This document shows positions 22,248-34,877 of a stretch of 64,000 nt of DNA, piece after piece. Position numbers and translations under genes: made by a program. The stretch spans positions 137,799,308 to 137,863,307 of the forward strand of contig OZ023273.1 in assembly GCA_964007475.1 (NCBI GenBank), in the 5' to 3' direction. Each line of letters starts with the position of its first letter. Within the stretch, counting starts at the first letter, position 1. The notes under the pieces were generated by a model, which was given only the letters and a program-made list of their open reading frames with translations, had not been told where the DNA came from and made no database searches. The stretch is from Hybos culiciformis. Its lineage: Eukaryota > Arthropoda > Insecta > Diptera > Hybotidae.

Positions 22248-25200
22248 AATCTTTTGAATTTAATTTTATAACATTTTGATGGCTGATATACTTGTTCGAA
22301 AATAAAATTAGCTTTGGCTTTTAAGTTCAATAATCTCTTTTTTTTTTTCTCTTGAACTTATCTTGAAAAATATTGTAAATAATGATTGGTATAATAATAA
22401 TATAGTGAAATTGGAAATTTTTTAAGGCTAGAGATGAGAATAACAAAAAAGTAAATTAAGTGAAATAAACTATTGAAATTATTTTCAAAATATAATTAAA
22501 ATAAATATTATCTTTCTCGTTTTGACATAATAATGCCAATGGTTTATAGTTCTTTTCCTATAATAATGTTCTTATACGGTTAGTGGTTATTCAAAGCAAT
22601 TATTAAGAGGTAAATTAGATAAAATTCAGATATTTTTTCTATTAACCGCTAATACTAAATTAGAAAAAAATTTAGACGTCTTATTTATTTATTTTTTATA
22701 CATATTATTATTTGTATATCTTTATTTTTTAAGTGCATTAACTTTAACACAGTAATAAAAGAAATCTTTTTTTTTTTTGTTATCAATGTCTTAAAAAAGA
22801 ATTGATTTTTTCAATTTTAAATGATCAATGATCGCAAAATTATAAAAGAAAAAAAAAAAGTCATCAGATATTAAAACCTTAACATAAAATTTTTTATTGA
22901 TGTCTGGTGACCCAATGTCGCGCGATCAATTTCAATCAAATATATAAAAAAAAAATATATACACATTCTTCAATTTTATTATTTTATTTGACTTCCATTT
23001 GATTTTCAATCAAAATATTGATTCTATAATTAAAATATTTTATTATTTTATTAAAAATCTGATTATTTTATAAATTTTTAAATTATTTACAAAAAATTTT
23101 CAAAGTCTTTATTAAATAGATTGACATGATTTATTTTTAGAATATACTATTTTTATCGTGGTTAAGCATCACTTAACTCCCAAACGTTACTTTATTATTT
23201 GACTTCGAGTTTATGTGTACAAGTACATACTTAAATAAGTAGAACATTAGATAATGTTCACTCAATGTCCTGACACCTCAATGTCCTATATACAACCAAA
23301 AATGTGAATTTAAATTGATAATGACGATAATTTAATTTGATAACTTACTGCTATATGTACTGTACATTACTTCAGCCCATATAACTAATTTTTTTTAGAG
23401 GATTTTTAAATTATGAATAATTAATAAAAAATGGAATTTTCATTCTAGTAGCCTTAGATTTAGAATAATAATTTACGTGGTATAATATAATTATAGAATT
23501 TAAATGTATCTTATTTTGTTATCATATTATACAAGCATATGTTTCTTTTCAGTAACATTCACACCATAGTTCAATGTTCGAAATAAAAATATATCGAGTT
23601 TATATTTTCTATTCATATATAAAAATGAAATATTTGAAAATTAAATTCGATAATTCGTGCTATATTTTAATCGAACAAAATATATAGGTGTGTACGTATT
23701 TCTTTCGACCTTCGAAATAAGTTGAATTTAAAAAACAGGTGCATTTTTTTATTTTTTATTTTCCATAAGAAAATATTAGCGAAGATGACGAACCAGTTCA
23801 AGGACAATTAAACAAAATTATTTTTAAAATTTTTAAATTTTTATTGTACAAATATATATACTACAAACATTATATTGATGTCATTATATCAATGACTTAA
23901 GTATTTTGTATAGGTTTGAGATATTTTAATTTTAAGGAATTTGATAGATATGCCGAAAAGCTATAGTTATGATAGGTTTACTTACAATAAAAAAAAAATT
24001 AGTTAAAATACCAAACAGGGAAAAATAATATAACATTCGATTGATTTTCGACTGAATTTAAAATATAACTATGGTCGCTCTGTGGCTAATAATATATTCA
24101 AATACTTAGTTATTTCTCACATTTGACATTTATCTTTTTAAAGACAACATATGAACTTAGTGTATTTGTACTTTTCAAAGTAATAATGTTCCCAAAAATC
24201 GTTCTCAAAAACAAAACACAAAATTTAAATTTGAGCTTTAAAACAAATATATTCAATTAAATATTTAAAAAAAAAGTGTTATTTTTAAAATTTGTCCTTA
24301 ATTAAAAATTAATATTTATTTGAATAGAGACTAGACACAATCAATTGATCAAAAAAAAATTAAAAAACAAATTAAATGACAACTTTTTGTAGAACAAAGA
24401 AATGAAGAAAACATTTTTTTTTATGTATTAAGTATAAAATTGGGGTCGAATGTAATTAGAACTACTGAACTAAATGTTATTATTTTTGTGGAAATGTTTA
24501 GTTACACATTATAATACAAAGCAAATAAATGTAGACTACAAAATATTTGTCTTTAATTCTTTTAAGCCTCTCTGTTGTGCTGAATATGTACGTTGGAGAA
24601 CATAAAGAAGTCGTTTTGCAGTAAATATTTGTATTAAAATGATATAGAAATTAGATTTTCCAAAACCAAAATACATATCGATTTAAAAATCCTTGTATTC
24701 CTACCACGTATATTATATGTTTACGTACATACCTAGATTTATATTATTTCAATAACAAAAAAAAAAACCAATCATAATATTCGAACCTATAAAGTTAAAC
24801 AACAGACTTTTGGTCACGTAATGAGGATTAATATTTTTGTAAACAAAATTGTTTGGTGATTTTTGTAAATGCATTTTTGAAGGATTACAAAATATACGAA
24901 TAGTAAACAAAACCATAAAATCTATATGTTGCAGACATTTAAATTAAAACACTTGCATATTATTTTATATTTTATTATTATGTATTATGCTTTATTTACG
25001 CTATGTGTATATAACTATTAAGGTATGTAATTATGTAAATAAATTTCTTCGAAATATACATAATTATATCTGGTTTTATTTTAATTATTAATATAATATG
25101 CGATATTTGAAAATGATAATACTTGTGTTATATTTAAGAAAAAACCTGGAAAAATTTACACATAGTCATTATATTTTGAATTCTAGCAAATTTGTTGAGC

Positions 25201-28200
25201 ATTTCCATGAAAATGGTTGAATTTTTTCCCCCTTTGTTTTTCTATCAAAAGTGAGATGAGAATTTTTTTTTTATTATTATTTTTCCAAATCCTTATCTGA
25301 AAATAAAATTGTGATTAAAATCTTTTACTACCTAAACAGGACACACATTAAAGAATTAAAAATTATTAAAATTTGTTTAAAGAAACTTTTGATAATTATC
25401 TTACAGTCTCTTATAATTCGTTTATTTTTCTTAAACGAATTTAAAATTAAAAGTCATGCTTTTACTATATAATTCTAAATTCTATTCTACTATTACATAT
25501 AAGGATTCGTTTTAACTATATTTAAGGATGGACATTAGTTTTAAAAATGATTACATAATTTTATAGACGTACAATTTTACATAACAGATAACAAATAAAT
25601 GTTTTTATGTAATAAATAATCACCTGTTTTTAATATATAAGTAAATATACATGTCTTTTTGCAATTGATGTCGAATATACTTTGAGAATTTTTTGCGTAC
25701 CTACTCTTTTATTATATAAAATTGAAATAAAAAAAACCTAATTGGTTTTATACCAGAAGTCACTAAATAACAAAATACAAAAACAAAAAATTACTTAAAT
25801 TAATTTATCTTTTTTAAATGTTCATTAAATAATTTCACTTTGAAATTATTTTTACCCCTTTTTTTTATTATTTGCGAACCCTTGAATATTGTTTGCTATT
25901 AAGGGAAATTTTTGACATTAAGTCACCTGTTCAAATTGAATTAAGCAATTTTATTCCAAAAAAAAAATATATTACTTTTTATTTTAATTATTTTAAACAA
26001 ATTGTTTAAAAAGTATGATAAAATGTTAATAGTGTAAATATTTAATATTTAAAAAACAGGTGACAAAATATATATTTAGTTATATACCTATGTATGCCAA
26101 TATTTAAAAAAAAAATTAAAATATAAAAAGAAACATGTAAAGTTAATGTGCAACAACACCACGTACTTTTTGTCTAAACACATAAATTTTATCACTTTTA
26201 ATTTTTTTTTTTGGTGTATATTCATTATTAAAAATTGAGCGATTTTAAATTGAATAAAGTTTGTATTTGTTGTAAGTATCAAATTAAAAAAGGTTATAAT
26301 ATTTTAATTTAGTAATTTTCGATAAAAATTCGGCCATAATTCTCTAATATCGTATTATCTAAAATCTGAAATAATCTGCATCCAAATACATAAAAAGAAA
26401 GTTTTTTATGATTTTTTTTATCAAAATAAAGATATCGGCTTACAAACTTCAAATTGAGTTAACAAGTCTTTAGCAAAATTAATCAAGAACATATGTGTGA
26501 TTTTAATGAATGAAAATAAATTGAAACTTATACATATTTTTTTCATTAATTCATAAAAATATTGTTGCAGTTGGAGTTAGGGCCTTTAGTAGTTTGTATG
26601 ATTTTGATTTTTTCGAATACTTCCGGTGTAAGAAATTTTTTCCCATCCATTTTTAAAAATTTTAAATGGATTTTGTAATAAAATAGAATATAAAATTACG
26701 CGGGAAATTCGTTTACTATTAGCGACAATGAAATTAGCAAAAAAATAGTTTTTTTTTTGTGAATAATGCGAGTGTAAGTATTTTATTGCAGGAGGTCTGT
26801 CTGCAGTTTTAATTTAAAACAAGTTGTTGTGGCTAACATAAATTATTTAATTAAATTTGAAATTTTTTTGCATGCATCGCAAATTTATGTGGCAGTTATG
26901 ATACCGTTAAATTGAGATCAAATAGATATCATTTTATCTATCTTTTTTTTTTATAATAAACATAAACATATTTTTTGAATTTTTAATATATGTATACAAT
27001 GTTTAAACATTAAAACAAGATAAAATTTATGTCATTATAATAAGTAAAATTAAATTTAACAATGTTTTTTTTTTATAGTATACAATTTATGTAGCTACAT
27101 AGCTTCCATAAAATAATTTATCAATTTTAAAAATTTTAAAACATATTATGAAGCTAATTGAAATTAATGGTTTTCTATATTTTAAACTTTGAATTTATAA
27201 AGAGTTAATTTGAATGGTGAAATCTGATATTAACGAGTTATAAATATAGTGAAAAATTTCAGAATTATCAGAAATGGGCGGGTGGTGTTTTTGATTTTAA
27301 TGGGAACAATTGAATAAACTTCACCATAATTATCATTAAAATATGAAAGTTTTATAATGGCAAAAAAAATGTAATAACCGGAAAGATTGCCGATCGATTT
27401 ATGAACTTTCTGTCAGAAAACAGAAACTTAGATTCAAGTACAATGTTAATTTGAGTGTTTCGATACAACATTATCGAAACGGTATTATGTATTTAATTGT
27501 CGCACAGCAGTCTCAAAATTGTGAATTTTTTGGATTTTCCGAGGATTTTTTCGTTCACATTTTTATATGTGAAGATCAAAAAGATAGATAAAAAAAATAA
27601 AGAAAATTTTAATATATTACAGAATTATAGAATTGAAAACTTTGTAATGCTATTAAAAAATGTTTTTTTTTTTAATAATTAATTTTATTTAAATTTAAAT
27701 TAAATCAAAGATATAATTCAAGTTCTACTATATATGTAATCTTGTTTTATTCTAATGCTACATTTTTATTACTCGAACTATCATTCAATTTTATTATATT
27801 TCTAAATTATGTGATAAGAATTCGTATATATAGTAATATTTAATTATGTAAATGTACGTACAAAACATTCCCAATAGAAAAATAAGAAATACAGCTTTTT
27901 AAAGCATCTGGTCAAAGTCTTGTCTCAATTGAAATAATATTATGTAAATTCTGACGAAATTTAATGTGAAAATTACGTCTGGTTGTTCTTTATTATGACA
28001 CTTTAACATACTGTCATTGAAAATTGAAATATTATAAAAATTCAAATTAAATGTATTATGCAAATGCACTTTTAGAACAAGTTAAACTAGTTTTGAGGGT
28101 ATTAAACTTCTTTAGTTTAGGTTAAACAGACGCGACCTAGGCGTTATTATAATACTAGCATTATTTTAATTTCCTTGAATTTATAAATAAATTATAATTT

Positions 28201-31012
28201 TACATAAATTTTCATTCAAATATGTGTACTTTTTATTAAATTTAATTCATTGAATATTTATATAAATATTTTTTATTAACATATATTACAATTAAAGAAC
28301 TAAATTATACTTATATGACATAAATTTATTCATATTTTAAGTTTAGTTTCGAAATCGGAATAAAATAAGCTCTAATTTAATCTAAGAGCTGTAATTAATT
28401 TAAATATATAACACCGTAGATAGTGATACCGTTGATAGAAATATAGTGATTAAAAATAGAATATTTTACCATGATTTTCTAAAATTAAAAAAATATATTG
28501 AACTAAAATTAATCTTAAATAACATAAATATCATATATATGTATATACCATATACATATTACATATACATATGTGAGTGCAAATAAATATTTTAATCTTT
28601 ATCTAATTTTAAGTTTTTCCACACTTATGTATCTAATTATTTAATAATGTTAAAAACTTATTTGCCTATAATTATAGCTCTTATAATCTTCTGAATTATT
28701 TAATTTTTGTTCTTCGGATAAAAATGTGTTATCATGGGTTTGAGTTGTTGGAAGAGTATATACAAAATTGTAAAATGATGACAGCAGAATAAAATTTCTA
28801 ACATATCATTAAGAATTGGAAATTTCTGTTTTTTGCATTTTTATAATAAATTCTCCAAAATATTCTTCGTACCTAATTTATAGACAAATTTATTGAAAAT
28901 TAAAAAAAAAAGTCAAGTTTAATAATATTTATATATACGCAATATGAAAGGAGTTCTGAATCTCAATTACAATATAGGAACGAGGCTCATTTAACCATGA
29001 AAAAAGTAGGAATTTTGTTTTTTTACAAATTATTGTTTAATAAAAATTTTTCCTCATTTTATAAAGCCACTATATTTATTTGAAAAAAATTCGACGCAAA
29101 TAACACTTGCAAAATTACAAATAATCAGATTTAATGTTAAATATAATTTTAATTATAATAAAATATTATAAAATATTGTGATTTTTATTAAAATATGATT
29201 CCTTTATTTATTTACTTAATTTAAATTATTAAGTTGTCACATTAATTTTACATCTTATTTCGATTAGATTAAAATTTATGTCAATCAGTAATTGTTAGGT
29301 ATAAAATTTAATTTATTAATAAAATTATAGAGCAGTACCTCATAAATAAAGTTAGAGGCCCGTTCTCAACAATTATATTTAAGAAATATTATTTTTAACA
29401 TATATTGATCACAATTAAAGTCTAAACATATTTTTTAAGTTCTTTCAATACTATATATCAATACTATATATCAATACCATTTAAAATATAACAATTTTTA
29501 TTGAATTCCAAAGCCTATAGTTTTAATCCTTGGAAACAATTGGGACCTTATGATTTTTCAAGTTCCTTTAATCAACTTCTAATCTAGTAAAACTTAAAAA
29601 AAATATCAAATATATAAATTTTATATGAAAATTAATTAGACCCTGGTTGAAAGACTTAAGTCCCAAAGCCGAAATCGTAGAATCTCAAAGTCAAGATGGA
29701 AGTAGACGAGAATGAGGATATTTTGCCATTCAATATTTAAATAATTGAAATTGGCTAAGCAAGTGGAGGACTGACGGGAGGACGGACATTTTATTTTTGA
29801 TGTAAATCAGGCTTAAAAAATTAATTAAAATATTAAAGGAAAAGTTCATAAAAAAATCAAAAAATAAAAAGTTTAAAATGGTCGTTTACATGTGGTTATT
29901 GTGCAATTGTACAGCAGTATAAAATTCTAGGGCTTTTTCAAGTCCAATATCCAAAATTACAACCTTAAATATAAAGCTTCTAAATTTTTCATTCCGTAAT
30001 TTAAATTATTCACCTTAAAAAATCAAAAAAAAAAAAAAAAAACAAATTCTTAACAGAAATACCAACAACTGATTTCTTAAATGTTATACAAAATTAAATT
30101 CCAATGTTTGAAATAAAATTTAAATTGTTTTATAAATTTTGTTATAAAATTTAAAAATTCCAATAACCAATTTTATGTTTTATAGTGTTTTATATACTAA
30201 CTTAAATGATATAGTAGCATATGAATATAATCAACCAATTCATAAAAAAAAGGCGCTAAGACTTTTGTAAAATTTTCATGTTAATTGTAAATTACATTTT
30301 CTTTAAATGGCTAGTGTAATCATTTTCGCTTCATAAAATTCACATCAGGTATATTTTTTTTTTTTTTTTTGTAAAATTTTGTCTTTCATTCCCAACGAAA
30401 AAACTGAAAAAAAAAATGTTTTCATTCAAATTTTAGTCGGCACCGTGAAAAAATCTTAAATTAATGTTCTACTACATAAGAGATGGGGTATAATGTTTGA
30501 AGTAATAAATCAGAATCTGGGTTGTCATTTCTATTTTAATACTCTCTACAGACTAGGACTTAATTGAGTCTTAGAAGAGCCTTTTGAAAAAATTGTTCAT
30601 AAATAATATTAATATTAAAATTAAATAAAAACAAATTAAATCGCTTTGAAATTTTTAACTTCGAAAAAAAAAGTAAGAAAAGTTAGTTCCTTAGACTAAT
30701 TATATACTGATGACAGTCTTTATATCAATTATATTTTACTTTGTACGGAAAAAGACGAATTTAAGATCAAATAATTACGTCTTTCTGCAATAGTCTCAAT
30801 TGAGTCGAAGATTGTAGAGAGTATAACTAAACTTCATGCTTTAATTTTAAATTTCAAAATAAATCTGATCGAGGTAATATTTAGTTCCTTATATAGTTTA
30901 CACACTAAGCATAAGTAATTTCATCCGAATAAAAATTTATTTAAAATAAAAATTTACCATTTACTTACTAATGAACAAGTTTAATTCTAATACCGCAAAG
31001 CATTAGAATATA
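22248..31012. other. AT-rich non-coding DNA
   Basis: Nearly 9 kb without a supported gene. Less AT-rich patches lie at 26560-26900 (with an E2F-like GCGGGAAA near 26700) and 27260-27560. The latter holds the perfect inverted repeat GTTTCGATA / TATCGAAAC at 27457-27480. The patch 29640-29830 (GACGGGAGGACGGACA) looks like an old transposon remnant. A short tandem of AATACTATATATC lies near 29447-29475. Confidence 0.5.
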
Positions 31013-31020
31013 GCCTATAT
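31013..31020. repeat. 8-bp target-site duplication, left (GCCTATAT)
   Basis: Exact direct copy of 31433-31440. Confidence 0.7.
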
Positions 31021-31432
31021 TAAAGTGACCAGATTTCTGTTGGGTCAAGGTGGTACAGCGGGTGTAAAAATCGTAAACATAAATATTTTACATTTTTATA
31101 ATTTTTATAATTATATTTTAAATAGAAAAACTAAAGAATTATTTTAAATAACTAAAAAAAAAAAAATATTGTCAACAATTCATCTGACTAAAATAATATA
31201 ATATTTAAGTAAAATGTATCACAATCTTTTGTAAAATTGGTTTTTACAATAAGCATAGCTTTTAATGTTTCGATTGTTAATTGTGTTTTTTGAGAGCTCC
31301 ATATATAATGTTCACCAAAGGAATATGGTACTAATCTGGGCTGACGGGAAAAATGTGGTACAAATGGGAATGTGGGACGCTTGCTTAAAAAGTAGGACTG
31401 TACCACGTAATGTGATACGTATGGTCACATTA
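31021..31432. mobile_element. hAT-like MITE, 412 bp
   Basis: The ends read TAAAGTGACCAGA on the left and, in reverse complement, TAATGTGACCATA on the right, matching at 11 of 13 positions. An 8-bp direct repeat GCCTATAT flanks it. GGTGGTACAG on the left and CGTGGTACAG in the right end (reverse complement) suggest that the terminal similarity goes further in. It has no transposase coding. The two open frames of about 70 codons near 31188-31468 run through its right half and across its end, and are not credible genes. TAGGGTGACCA-type ends with 8-bp duplications fit the hAT superfamily. Confidence 0.7.
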
Positions 31433-31440
31433 GCCTATAT
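31433..31440. repeat. 8-bp target-site duplication, right (GCCTATAT)
   Basis: Exact direct copy of 31013-31020. Confidence 0.7.
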
Positions 31441-34400
31441 ACAACACATGACATCGCATGACACTTGAGTTCAAAAAGCCGTCTATAGGCACCCATATAA
31501 GACACAAACCCCGGAAGCACACTCAAATAATTTCTGTGTTTTTATTTAAAATTTCTTTTTTTTTTAATTCATTTTTTTTTCTTTTTTAAGTAAAGTTTTC
31601 TTCACAGATTCATAAAATGAAAGAACCACAAAAAGATTTCATATTATCTTTTGAACTATTTATTTATTTTTTTTATTGAATAATTTCCTAAAGATAATTC
31701 ATACCTTGTCCTTAAACAGATAAACAAAATTTCTTATTTTATTTTTATTTTTGAAAAAAAAAAAAAAAAAAAACAAACAGCGAAATTCTTTAAACTTTGT
31801 GCTTCCAAAACAATTGACATAAAAATAACACGTAAAACTTGTATTTATTTATTATGCGAAGAAAACGAAAAACAAAAAAAAAAAAAAAAAACCGTAAATT
31901 TTTCTGCATATGAGAGAGCGCTAAAATCAATCGCGAAAAATAATTTTTATAATGAAAAATTAAAAATTGGTTCGCGTTTTTCGATAATGATCTCTCTGAT
32001 ACAGATTTTTATACCTTTTTTGGTGAATTTTGTAACGCGACGACAGTTTTTTTGTTTTTTCTTTAAAGGAAAATTTTCTGGTAAAACAATAAGGTATTTT
32101 TTTTTTGTTTCCTTTACCTTCCTTGTGATTATATTAATGAATTCAAGGAATCAAAGTAAATTTAAAGTTGAGAAGAAGAAAAACAAAAAAAAGTTTTCTT
32201 TTCTTTTTTTTTTTTCATTATTTTATACATTTAACCAATACGTATTTTACCATCATTTATATATTTCGCCAAAACATTTTTTTACCTTTTTTTTTTATTG
32301 TATGATTAAGGAAATTGTAATTGATCTAGACATTTAAAATAAATTGTTTTTTATACAAACAAAATGTTTAAAATAAAAAAAATAATAAATGAGGCCAGCA
32401 ATTTGTTGGAATAGATTTGTAATCGAATAAGTTGGTTGAACGAATATAAAAGAAAAATGTATTATAGGTGCAATAATTGCCTATAGTACACACTATCAAC
32501 ATTAACATAAAAACAAATGAAAAAAAATTTGACAGTGGTCAACTTTACAAATAAATATTAGGAACAAGAAGAAACAAATCAACAACTTTAAGAATTCTTA
32601 AGGGATAATGAACTGAATGATATAATTATCAATATTATTCTCATTTAACATGTATATTATGTCGAATTTTAGTAAAAATAGAGTTCAATTACAAAATTTG
32701 TTTTTCTTTGAGAGTTTAGAATTTTTTTTTTTTTCAATTAAAAATAATATTTATTTATGTGTATAGAAATATGAATAATAAATAATGTAATTACAGCCAT
32801 AAATTATAATTAAGGAGATTGTAATGACCCCGTTCAGAAATTTTTCAAAATACTTAACTAATCATATCGCATATATATATTGTTTTATGATTATCATCCC
32901 TTATTGAAATAGAATAGCTTCAAAATTAAAAAAAAAAAAAAACAGCTCGCTTAAAATTATTATAAATTGCCATAATAGTTTGTGTGAAGTAATATATAGT
33001 ACAAGTAAAAAATTTTATGATTTATGATCTAACAACTAAACTTAAATGTTTTAATTATTAATATTTATTGGTTATAAAAATTATTAAATATTACATGTAT
33101 TTGCATTAAAATTAATTTATGGTTTATACGTCAAGGAAATCATAGTTATGCACGTATAATGCGTAAATAATATATTCATAAAAAAAAATATTAATTTCAT
33201 TGATAAATTTTACAGGTGTTAACACTTATTATTTTGTCGCCCAAATGCGCATAAAGCTTTTAAAACTTACAATAATTATCATTTTGTTCATAAACTTTAT
33301 TATAATTAATCTCTGGCTCTAAAAAATCATTCAGATGCGTTGTCGTCGTCTTTTTTTTTTTTTTAATTAAATAATATGAATGTATTACGTTGGGTACAGA
33401 ATGTAAGTATAATTTTATATAAAAAAAAAAACTTGTACGCATTTTTAATATATTATACAAGGTGGGCTTTAGATTATTGAACATACATAATTATGTTAAT
33501 TTAATTATATAAAATGTTTATCATTAAAATATTACTTCAATAATTATTATTATTTATCAATTTGAATATGAATTTTTATTCATTATGAACTAAATAAACT
33601 GAGGAAATTTGCTTTAATGCTCATGTAATTTGAACTTACATAATTAAAAAAAAAAAATTAAATCTAATATTTTGTTTATACAACATATTTTATGTTATTT
33701 ATAGATAATAAACTGAGTAATTTTAAAAAAATATATAGTAACCATTGTATAACAGGAGAGAATCACTATAACATAATTTCGATCTAGCATAATTGGAAAA
33801 TATAACATGATATTATTATATAAAACAATTTTAGTATAATTGAAAAATTCAATCTATATAAAATCAAAATGAATTTAAATAACGCAGGATTTTTTGAGAA
33901 ACCTAGTATTATAAGATGTCACTTTTGTGTTTAAGTGTGGACAGATATCCTCAATTCTTAATTAAGTATATATATAGAATTGAAGAAGTATATATATAGA
34001 ATTGAATCATAGAGTTAAATAAAAAATAAGGGAAATTTTCCATGAAAATTCTAAATTTTGATTTATTTACTAAATCCAAATCTTGCTCATATAACGTAAG
34101 CATATATAATTAATGAATCTTATCAATTTTAAAACATAATGATAATGCATGATTTATTTTCATCAATTTGTTTTTAATATTTAATATGTTTTTATTATGA
34201 TTATTATTATAATTTTCAATATACGAGTATGTTAATTAGTTGAGCTAAAATTATAGTAAACAATGTAATATTTAAATTAAATTACATCATTAAATAATTT
34301 TTTTTTTTTTTTATAATTTCTAATCCGTAAATATTAATTAAAATCATCAATTAATTAATAAACACTTGTTCATTTCCTGTGAAATTAATAAAAAGGCTGA

Positions 34401-34786
34401 TGTGATCTGAATAAAAATAATTACAAAAAAAAATAACTCTTTATAATGATCTCTTCAACTTTGATTAATTATTTTTTATTAAGAAAAATTTAAAAAAATG
34501 TAATTATAATTTAATCTCATTCATATGGGCTGTTTTCATTTAGGTAACTATTTGTGTGTTGTATATATATTTCGTGAAAAGTTAAAAAAACAAAATTGTA
34601 AACAAGTTGATGTAAGGAAATTCATTCGTAAATTTTAAGGTTATGAAAATCTTGAAATTCAATTAAATCTCTAATTTCGAATAAAAATTTTATATTGAAA
34701 TTTTTTAATTAAAAATTCTAAATTTCAATACTGTCTGCTTAAAAATGTCCATATATATGGGATAGATACTTAAATAGCTCGAATTT
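31441..34786. other. AT-rich non-coding DNA
   Basis: No gene is supported. The 116-codon frame at 31987-32337 is almost wholly Phe, Lys and Ile from poly-T/poly-A runs and is rejected. A palindrome AGGTGTTAACACTT stands at 33214-33227. AAGTATATATATAGAATTGA is repeated in tandem near 33964-34007. Confidence 0.5.
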
Positions 34787-34877
34787 TATACACACAATAG
34801 CACATATATACTCAGTTTGTACAACCAATTATATATACCAAAGAGATATTATTAATATTTTGGATTTTGAATATCAG
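34787..34877 (+). promoter_or_regulatory. Possible TATA/Inr core promoter with a 64-nt leader exon
   Basis: TATACACAC begins at 34787. An arthropod initiator-like CTCAGTTT places A at 34814, a spacing of 27 bp. After 64 nt comes CAG|GTAAGG, a near-consensus donor, at 34877/34878. Together this looks like a non-coding first exon on the plus strand. The nearest downstream plus-strand gene is the LRR gene at 43771, whose start codon is preceded by a poly-T tract and AAG that could act as an acceptor. The link is speculative. Confidence 0.2.

Noticed and set aside
26774..26791. GTAAGTATTTTATTGCAG looks like an intron with perfect ends
   Set aside because: It is only 18 bp, far below any spliceable length.
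31987..32337. 116-codon open frame on the plus strand
   Set aside because: Almost entirely Phe, Lys and Ile from poly-T and poly-A runs; no domain, no signal and no splice support.
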